11,542 nt of DNA from Candidatus Aegiribacteria sp. (GTDB lineage Bacteria > Fermentibacterota > Fermentibacteria > Fermentibacterales > Fermentibacteraceae). The notes under the pieces were generated by a model. It had not been told where the DNA came from. It worked only from the letters and a program-made list of their open reading frames with translations, and searched no databases. The translations under genes were made by a program, and so were the position numbers. The first letter of the stretch is position 1, and each line of letters begins with the position of its first letter. Shown piece by piece: positions 7,006-11,542 of the stretch. The stretch is taken from assembly GCA_030634715.1 (NCBI GenBank), contig DAOWAG010000017.1, forward strand, positions 1 to 11,542, given 5' to 3'.

Positions 7006-9162
7006 TTAAGTTGAGTCTGATGTTTTAAGAAGCTCAATGAAATCCAGCAGTTCATCGGGTGAATATGGTTTGCGAAGCAGTCCCGCTCCGCTGATTCCAT
7101 CTATCTGAGTCTTGTTTTCCATATCAGATGAACCTTTGGTAAATATTATCTTCAGATCAGGCCAGTGTATTCCCAGGATTGAGATTGTCTCCTCAAGGGG
7201 TTCCTCCAGCACCGAGGTATCAAGCACCAGATAATCAGGGGAGGACCCAATATATTCTTCAAACAGGTGATCAAGATCGGCAATATTAATAACATCCATA
7301 CCCATTGAAATCAGCGCAGCGGAAACACTGTTCCTCACCTCGCTTGAAGCATCACAGATCGCAATGGATATCTTCCCTATTTCCACAGGTTTCCGAGGCT
7401 CGACAGGGGAGATATCGAATAGAGAACTTTCGCTTATGTTGAAAAGCATATTAAGAGTAGTACCGGTAGATCCTTCAGTGAAAACGGGATGTAAATCAAG
7501 CCGGGCAAGAATCGCAGCCAGTGAGGACACATGTGAACCAAAGTCTCTCTGAATACCTGATGTATCTGTCTCGGGATCAAGGAGAGCTTCCTTGAGAAAT
7601 ACAGGAATTCTGGTCCCATCACAGTAACTGACAGAAACTGATCTTGCAACTGATCCATCGCACTTCACTGAGAACACCGGATCGGTAACAGGAGAAGGGA
7701 CGTTCCTGGCTCCAATTCTTATCCTCACAGGTCCGGATACTGACTCAAGTGAATGAAACACCATTTCCTTGATTATCTGTGAGAAATCACTTAAAGAACA
7801 TTCTGCCTTCGGAAGAAATCCGGAAGCTTCAACTTCTATTGCCACTCTATCCGGAAGCACATCATTAAGTGCTGAAGTAATTTTCTCGAGTTCAGCGCTG
7901 ATATCGATAACACCACTCTGTTCCTTCTCAGAACGTAATATATTCTGTCTGATATCAGTAAGAGTTCGCGAGATCATGTTGAAATGATGTGCAGCGGCAG
8001 TATCAATCCCGGACAGTTTACGGCCATCTTCAGCAAGATCAATAGCTTTCTGAATATCAGGATCAGCCATTTTTCGCATTGCCTGAGCTTGCTGAAACTC
8101 GTCTGTTTCCGGATGTAATGTCATTTTGTCGATTGCATCATGATCGGACGTAAAGACTCCTCTGCTGAATACAGCAAATCCGGAATCATTAAGTGATTCA
8201 ATCCTGAGAAAATTATGATTCAAAAAACCTTCACTGTTAATCAGATTCAGAACGAATTCATTGCTTCCCTCTGCTTCAGGATATTCAAATGAGCTCATTT
8301 CCTCAGGAATGAAACATGGTAAAGCGTGGAATTGCATCCCGATCGCATCATTCAGAGGGATGTCAATCAATGATTCCGCTGCGGAATTCATGTGTACTAT
8401 TTCATTGTTGCTGTCAAGTTTAAATAACGCGGGAGAATCAGGTCCATCCATCAATGAAGAAGGATAAAAATCGAGAAGCAGTTCTCCCCCCGATAATCGG
8501 GCTGTTCTCTCAGTTTCCCTGCCTTCTTCGAAATATCCCTTCATTTCGACTCTTCTGCGAAACTCGGCAAGACCCATAATAAGTCCAGGGATTAATATCA
8601 GTATCAGTACAGCTACAGAGAGCGCAGCGAAATTGTACTTGTATTCATTTAACCAGCCCGTACCCTTAAGATCGCTGAACGTAATCCTCACCAGGGCTGA
8701 TTGATCATTGGAATTCTCTATCGGGTAGAACACCGTAAGACTTTCATCCAGCTCGGATTCATTAAATCTCATATACGGGATATTGTTATTAAGAGCCGAC
8801 GCAGCTAGTGTATCATTGTAGGGATTTCTCTCGAATTCATTTCCTGCTAAGGGATAAGCAATTACGCATTCATCAAGACCAAAACAATCCCGAAAATATG
8901 GTCTGAGATGATGAAATTCTATTCCACCCTCCTGAAATCGAGTAAACATAGCATCTGAATAATTCAAATCACAGTTCAATCTTATCAGATTCCCTGTAAC
9001 CTGTGATATTTGTTCATCTTCAATACTGGCAATCCTGTCTGACATATTATCAGTCATAAGCAGGTAAGCCAAAAGCACCGCAATTACCGCAATTAATCCC
9101 AGAAAGTATGGAAATAATATGCGAATCATAATTCTGGGTGATACACCGGTAAAAAATATCAT
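7006..9162 (-). CDS. Membrane sensor with PAS, degenerate histidine-kinase core and receiver domain
   Basis: A 718-residue two-pass membrane protein. Order: membrane helix 12-36; periplasmic sensing region about 37-176 with cysteines at 64, 93 and 99; second helix 177-199; PAS-like domain about 244-335; a helical dimerisation segment with AAHHFNMISRTL at 390-401, which lines up with the phosphoacceptor 'HDFNN.L' of hybrid kinases (His392); ATPase-like region about 450-575; and a receiver domain 597-713. The receiver keeps Asp604, Asp648 (YLVLDTS), Thr675 and Lys698. The ATPase region still ends in the kinase-like STGTTLNMLF, but the N-box asparagines are replaced (KEMVFHSLES, 465-474). DxGxG is broken (CDGTRIP, 514-520), and the GxGLG lid is GSHVSS (542-547). 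The acidic residue after the phospho-His is also His. It therefore probably does not autophosphorylate. No DNA-binding output domain is present. AAAGG precedes the ATG at 9162. Confidence 0.85.
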   Translation of the reverse strand: MIFFTGVSPRIMIRILFPYFLGLIAVIAVLLAYLLMTDNMSDRIASIEDEQISQVTGNLIRLNCDLNYSDAMFTRFQEGGIEFHHLRPYFRDCFGLDECVIAYPLAGNEFERNPYNDTLAASALNNNIPYMRFNESELDESLTVFYPIENSNDQSALVRITFSDLKGTGWLNEYKYNFAALSVAVLILILIPGLIMGLAEFRRRVEMKGYFEEGRETERTARLSGGELLLDFYPSSLMDGPDSPALFKLDSNNEIVHMNSAAESLIDIPLNDAIGMQFHALPCFIPEEMSSFEYPEAEGSNEFVLNLINSEGFLNHNFLRIESLNDSGFAVFSRGVFTSDHDAIDKMTLHPETDEFQQAQAMRKMADPDIQKAIDLAEDGRKLSGIDTAAAHHFNMISRTLTDIRQNILRSEKEQSGVIDISAELEKITSALNDVLPDRVAIEVEASGFLPKAECSLSDFSQIIKEMVFHSLESVSGPVRIRIGARNVPSPVTDPVFSVKCDGSVARSVSVSYCDGTRIPVFLKEALLDPETDTSGIQRDFGSHVSSLAAILARLDLHPVFTEGSTGTTLNMLFNISESSLFDISPVEPRKPVEIGKISIAICDASSEVRNSVSAALISMGMDVINIADLDHLFEEYIGSSPDYLVLDTSVLEEPLEETISILGIHWPDLKIIFTKGSSDMENKTQIDGISGAGLLRKPYSPDELLDFIELLKTSDST

Positions 9163-9195
9163 GTTTATCCTTTATCAAAAACAATTAGCTACTTA

Positions 9196-9223
9196 GTTTT
9201 AGCCAAAAATAGAAGTTTGTCAA
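9196..9223 (-). promoter_or_regulatory. Candidate promoter of the sensor-mgtC operon
   Basis: On the minus strand a perfect TTGACA (9223-9218) is followed after 16 bases by TAAAAC (9201-9196), four of six -10 positions. It would give a leader of about 25-30 bases ending in AAAGG before the sensor start at 9162. The intact -35 box and correct placement make this a good sigma-70-type candidate. Confidence 0.55.
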
Positions 9224-9267
9224 GTGCATTACCTGAAAGCAGTAGTTTCAGCTGGTAACCATCGATC

Positions 9268-9283
9268 TAAATCATATGATTTA
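9268..9283. repeat. Perfect 16-base palindrome, operator candidate
   Basis: TAAATCATATGATTTA is a perfect inverted repeat with no spacer. It sits 45 bases upstream of the sensor -35 box and 85 bases upstream of the recombinase -35 box, between two divergent promoters. The form suits a dimeric regulator such as a helix-turn-helix repressor or activator. AT-rich palindromes of this length can arise by chance, but rarely. Confidence 0.5.
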
Positions 9284-9367
9284 TACTTTATTACATAACT
9301 TCTGAGCAATTGAGAAAATATCAATACGTCTGTATGCTTTTTACTTCAAATTATTTCATTAACTAAG

Positions 9368-9396
9368 TTGACATAGTTGAAAACATTATGTAAATT
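9368..9396 (+). promoter_or_regulatory. Strong candidate promoter of the recombinase gene
   Basis: TTGACA (9368-9373, full consensus) and TAAATT (9391-9396, four of six) are spaced by exactly 17 bases. Transcription would start near 9403, giving a leader of about 130 bases before the ATG at 9536. A direct repeat AGTTGA at 9366-9371 and 9375-9380 overlaps the -35 box and could be a regulator site. Confidence 0.6.
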
Positions 9397-9398
9397 AA

Positions 9399-9430
9399 CT
9401 TGGGGTCAGAACTTAACCTGCATGTTTTGC
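9399..9430 (+). mobile_element. Possible remnant end of a REP-transposase-type element
   Basis: The segment starts with TTGGGGTCAGAACTT (about 9400-9414) and ends with TGCATGTTTTGC. From memory, 'TGGGGTCAG' followed by a TTGCATTTTG-like string is common beside Y1 (TnpA-REP) transposases in many bacterial genomes, and a second such string, TTTTGCATTTTGTCAAAA, lies at 9494-9511. No transposase gene is present here. The link is weak and could be coincidence. Confidence 0.22.
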
Positions 9431-9478
9431 CGGTATTCATTATTACCATCGTTGATACTGGTGAGATTATTCGGGTTA

Positions 9479-9509
9479 TTGGCAAATGCGATGTTTTGCA
9501 TTTTGTCAA
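9479..9509 (+). repeat. Imperfect inverted repeat in the recombinase leader
   Basis: Left arm TTGGCAAATGC (9479-9489) pairs with right arm GCATTTTGTCAA (9498-9509) around an 8-base loop, with one mismatch and one bulged base. It ends 16 bases before the AGGAG ribosome site of the recombinase. It could be an RNA hairpin affecting translation, a repressor site or a binding site for the recombinase itself. The sequence does not decide. Confidence 0.45.
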
Positions 9510-9535
9510 AATTATCAGGAACGTTAGGAGTAACA

Positions 9536-10387
9536 ATGTCAGATTACATCGAACAAACAAGAAAACTTCTCCGGACTGCAGGGAGAAGTCCTAAAACTGC
9601 GAACAGCTACCTTTCTCACATTCGCAGACTTGAAAACACTTATGGTGATGACTGTGGCGATCTTGAGGAATCCACACTCAGAACATACCTTGAAGGTCTT
9701 GTTGACGAAGGAAAATCCCTTTCGTACATCAATCAGGCTCAAAGCGCGATAAGGTTCATGTACAAGCATGTTCTTCATAAAGATAATCCCCTCCCGGGTC
9801 CTGGTCTTATCTCCAAGAAAATACCGCTTCACGGGATTTTCAACAGAGAAGAGATTAAGAATATTTTTTCCAACGTTCATGAATTGAAGTACAGACTCGC
9901 GCTGATGCTTATTTACTCCTCCGGTCTACGAGTGGGCGAGGCTACTCACCTTTTGAGAAATGCTGTGGACTTTGAGAATATGGTTATCCATGTGAACGAC
10001 ATGGATGGAGAACATTTAAGGGACACAATACTAGCAAAATCAATCGCTGATATCCTTGAATACTACATCGAGACAAGAACTGATGATTCTCCCTGGATGT
10101 TCCCCGGCAGAGGAAAAACAAGTTGTATCTCCCCCAGAACCATTCAAAGATCGTTTGCTGAAGCTATGCTTGCAGCAGGTATAGATAAGCGGGCAACGCT
10201 GGGATGGCTCAGACACAGCTTCGCGGTTCATATGCTTGAAGACGGAACGGACAGAAAACTCGTCCGCACTCTTCTTGGAATATCAACTCCATCCATGATT
10301 ACTCCCTACATGAAACTTGCCGAGAAGAGAAGCGCCCTGAGAGTAACCAGCCCTGCGGATAGATTTCTGAACAGAAGAAAGAGCTAA
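9536..10387 (+). CDS. Tyrosine recombinase/integrase-like protein with altered active site
   Basis: A 283-residue protein with the two-domain XerC/D-like layout: an N-terminal SAM-like DNA-binding domain (about 1-85, with SPKTANSYLSHIRRLENTYG at 18-37) and a C-terminal catalytic domain (about 100-262). Retained catalytic residues are Arg132 in SSGLRVGEA, Arg226 in WLRHSFAVHML and nucleophile-position Tyr258 in TPYMK. Departures are clear. The first box-II His ('HxLRH') is Gly223, the 'LLGH' His/Trp is Ile249 (LLGIS), and no lysine is visible where 'GKGxKxR' is expected (NDMDGEHLRDT, 154-164). Strand cleavage may be slow or absent. The gene is otherwise intact. The ATG at 9536 has AGGAG 5 bases upstream; an in-frame TTG at 9377 was rejected because it lies within the promoter and adds non-family residues. 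It stands alone with its own promoter and terminator. Confidence 0.85.
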   Translation: MSDYIEQTRKLLRTAGRSPKTANSYLSHIRRLENTYGDDCGDLEESTLRTYLEGLVDEGKSLSYINQAQSAIRFMYKHVLHKDNPLPGPGLISKKIPLHGIFNREEIKNIFSNVHELKYRLALMLIYSSGLRVGEATHLLRNAVDFENMVIHVNDMDGEHLRDTILAKSIADILEYYIETRTDDSPWMFPGRGKTSCISPRTIQRSFAEAMLAAGIDKRATLGWLRHSFAVHMLEDGTDRKLVRTLLGISTPSMITPYMKLAEKRSALRVTSPADRFLNRRKS

Positions 10388-10397
10388 CTTCATATTT

Positions 10398-10429
10398 CGG
10401 GTCGGGATCGTCTCCCGACCCGTTCTTTT
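10398..10429 (+). terminator. Rho-independent terminator of the recombinase gene
   Basis: A perfect 10-base-pair GC-rich stem (CGGGTCGGGA at 10398-10407 with TCCCGACCCG at 10413-10422) and a 5-base loop is followed by TTCTTTT. It begins 10 bases after the recombinase stop. The stem is strong and the T-run is short with one C. Confidence 0.8.
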
Positions 10430-10490
10430 GCTGAAGCACATAATACTGCTTCATCCTATAGTACTTCATACAAAGCACTTGTTTTGTTAT

Positions 10491-10520
10491 TTCACATTAT
10501 GTCAAGTGAATACATATATT
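10491..10520 (+). promoter_or_regulatory. Candidate promoter of the oligopeptidase gene
   Basis: TTCACA (10491-10496, five of six) and TATATT (10515-10520, five of six) are 18 bases apart. Transcription would begin near 10527, about 47 bases before the ATG. The upstream terminator isolates this gene from the recombinase, so it needs its own promoter. Confidence 0.45.
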
Positions 10521-10573
10521 TCGTGTGTATCTGTGTTTATTGCTTTCCAATCAACGAAGAAGGAAAGAAACCC

Positions 10574-11542
10574 ATGAAAGTATTAATTTGCTCCTTTGTC
10601 ATTGCTGCCTTTATCGGAAACGCGACCGCGTCATCTGAGGATATACTGCCTCCGGACGTACAAGCCTGTCCAGTTGAATTAATCGTTCACGGAGATGTGA
10701 GGATCGACGAATATTACTGGCTTAGAGACATCGATAATCCTGATGTTCTGACCTATCTTGAAGAGGAGAACTCATACACGGAGGAAATGCTGGCTCACAC
10801 GGAAGCCCTCCGTGAAGAACTCTACAACGAAATCCTCGCGAGGATACCACAAGAGGACGAATCAGTTCCATACCTCAGAAACGGGTACTATTACTATACG
10901 GTTTTCGAACAGGATAGCGAGTATCCCCTCTACATAAGGAAAGAGGGAAGCCTTGAATCTTCGGAGGAGATGCTTCTTGATATGAATCAGCTTGCAGATG
11001 GTTATTCTTACTTCAGTATAGTGGATATGAGCATAAGCCCGGATAACAATATTCTAGCCTTTTCCGTGGACACGATGGGCAACTATCAATGCACGATCCT
11101 CTTCAAGGACCTTGTCACAGGAGAGATGCTGGATGACAGAGTTCTGAATGCATCCGGAGAGGTGGCCTGGGCAAATGACAGCAGGACATTCTTCTTCGGT
11201 CATCTCGATGCTACTAACCGAACTGACAGAATAATGAGAAGAGAACTGGACAGTACTGATGAGGAATTGGTACATATTGAAGAGGATCCGATGTTCTGGC
11301 CATGGGTCTACAGAAGCAGATCGGGTGATTTCATATTACTTAGCACTTCCAGCAGAGAATCCTCAGAAGTCTGGTTCCTCGACACAGACGACCCGCTTGG
11401 TAACTTCACTGTAATCCAGCCAAGGACTGAAAACCTCAGGTACTCAGTCTATCCCTCGGAAGAACAGTTTCACATTCATACAAATCTTGAAGCTGAGAAC
11501 TACCGTCTGATGACAGCGGATATTGAATCACCCTCGATGGAA
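10574..11542 (+). CDS. Prolyl oligopeptidase family serine peptidase, oligopeptidase B-like (truncated by window edge)
   Basis: The first 323 codons of an S9A-family peptidase; the frame is open to the last base. A signal peptide is visible: Lys2, hydrophobic 3-15, and an ATA cleavage motif after residue 19, so the enzyme is probably exported. The mature N-terminus matches oligopeptidase B closely: DEYYWLRDIDNPDVLTYLEE at 45-64, then EENSYTEEML, a helix ending in LYNEILARIPQEDESVPY, and NGYYYYT with EYPLYIRKEG. From about residue 140 the pattern is that of the seven-bladed propeller that gates access to the active site. The catalytic Ser/Asp/His domain lies beyond the window. Family members cut peptides after Arg or Lys (oligopeptidase B) or Pro; the substrate here cannot be told. 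The ATG at 10574 is preceded by AAGGA about 9-10 bases upstream. Confidence 0.9.
   Translation, partial: MKVLICSFVIAAFIGNATASSEDILPPDVQACPVELIVHGDVRIDEYYWLRDIDNPDVLTYLEEENSYTEEMLAHTEALREELYNEILARIPQEDESVPYLRNGYYYYTVFEQDSEYPLYIRKEGSLESSEEMLLDMNQLADGYSYFSIVDMSISPDNNILAFSVDTMGNYQCTILFKDLVTGEMLDDRVLNASGEVAWANDSRTFFFGHLDATNRTDRIMRRELDSTDEELVHIEEDPMFWPWVYRSRSGDFILLSTSSRESSEVWFLDTDDPLGNFTVIQPRTENLRYSVYPSEEQFHIHTNLEAENYRLMTADIESPSME

Larger units (their letters stand above)
9163..9535. other. Gene-free control region between sensor and recombinase
   Basis: A 373-base AT-rich stretch with no convincing coding frame. It carries two outward promoters (for the sensor leftward and the recombinase rightward), a perfect 16-base palindrome, a small inverted repeat CTGAAA/TTTCAG (9233-9238 and 9246-9251), and an inverted repeat just before the recombinase ribosome site. 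A short frame from a TTG at 9377 joins the recombinase frame but begins inside the promoter and is not believed. The recombinase ribosome site is AGGAG at 9526-9530, 5 bases from the ATG. Confidence 0.6.

Noticed and set aside
9377..9535. N-terminal extension of the recombinase from a TTG at 9377
   Set aside because: It would begin inside the -35/-10 region of the best promoter, has no ribosome site and adds a hydrophobic, Cys-rich stretch unlike recombinase N-termini. The ATG at 9536 has AGGAG at 5 bases.
9539..9880. 113-codon minus-strand frame inside the recombinase
   Set aside because: Lies opposite the conserved N-terminal domain of the recombinase with no ribosome site or family pattern.
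9536..10387. An integrated mobile element or prophage bounded by attachment sites
   Set aside because: No flanking direct repeats, tRNA gene, cargo genes or phage genes are visible; the neighbours look chromosomal and the base composition does not shift.
10475..10510. CACTTG ... CAAGTG inverted pair as an operator or terminator
   Set aside because: The six-base arms are separated by a long AT-rich loop, with no T-run or GC-rich stem; it fits chance in AT-rich DNA.
1..11542. CRISPR array, tRNA, rRNA, retron or known defence cassette
   Set aside because: No regularly spaced repeats, no cloverleaf or rRNA-like sequence, no reverse transcriptase, and no restriction, Cas or toxin-antitoxin motifs were found in the translated frames.

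Overview
The window reads as chromosomal DNA from a Gram-negative (diderm), rod-shaped bacterium. The evidence is a mreB-mreC-mreD-mrdA cell-elongation cluster, a lipobox lipoprotein with a likely outer-membrane-associated fold, and an exported S9-family peptidase. By eye the base composition is moderate (GC roughly in the mid-40s, estimated, not counted) and even throughout, with standard codons and Shine-Dalgarno sites. I cannot name the lineage. The gene mix would suit an uncultured FCB-type phylum, but that is only an impression.

Left part (1-4811, all minus strand). Reading in the direction of transcription, a PHP phosphoesterase gene starts near 4811. It is followed with an 8-base overlap by a 67-residue helical-hairpin protein, and after 3 bases by a DUF4292/LolB-like lipoprotein. 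A 129-base gap precedes mreB, mreC, mreD and the start of mrdA (PBP2), which runs off the left edge. mreB, mreC, mreD and mrdA form the elongasome: an actin-like filament, its periplasmic scaffold, its membrane partner and the transpeptidase.

Middle (4812-9162). A SAMHD1-like HD phosphohydrolase is divergent from the PHP gene. It converges with, and overlaps by 20 bases, an MgtC/SapB-family membrane protein. The mgtC-like gene lies 30 bases downstream of a large membrane sensor on the same strand, so the two are probably co-transcribed. The sensor looks like a hybrid histidine kinase whose ATP-binding motifs have decayed while its receiver domain keeps its phosphorylation residues.

Right part (9163-11542). 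A 373-base AT-rich gene-free stretch holds two outward-facing promoters with perfect or near-perfect -35 boxes, a perfect 16-base palindrome and an imperfect inverted repeat. It is followed by a tyrosine-recombinase-like gene that keeps Arg, Arg and Tyr of the active site but has lost both conserved box-II histidine positions and the beta-hairpin lysine. A strong terminator closes that gene. The last gene, cut by the right edge, is an exported oligopeptidase-B-like prolyl oligopeptidase.

Most of the window is ordinary housekeeping DNA. The parts that deserve a second look are the sensor-MgtC pair, the catalytically altered recombinase, and the control region between them. I see no CRISPR array, tRNA, rRNA, complete insertion sequence or recognisable defence island.
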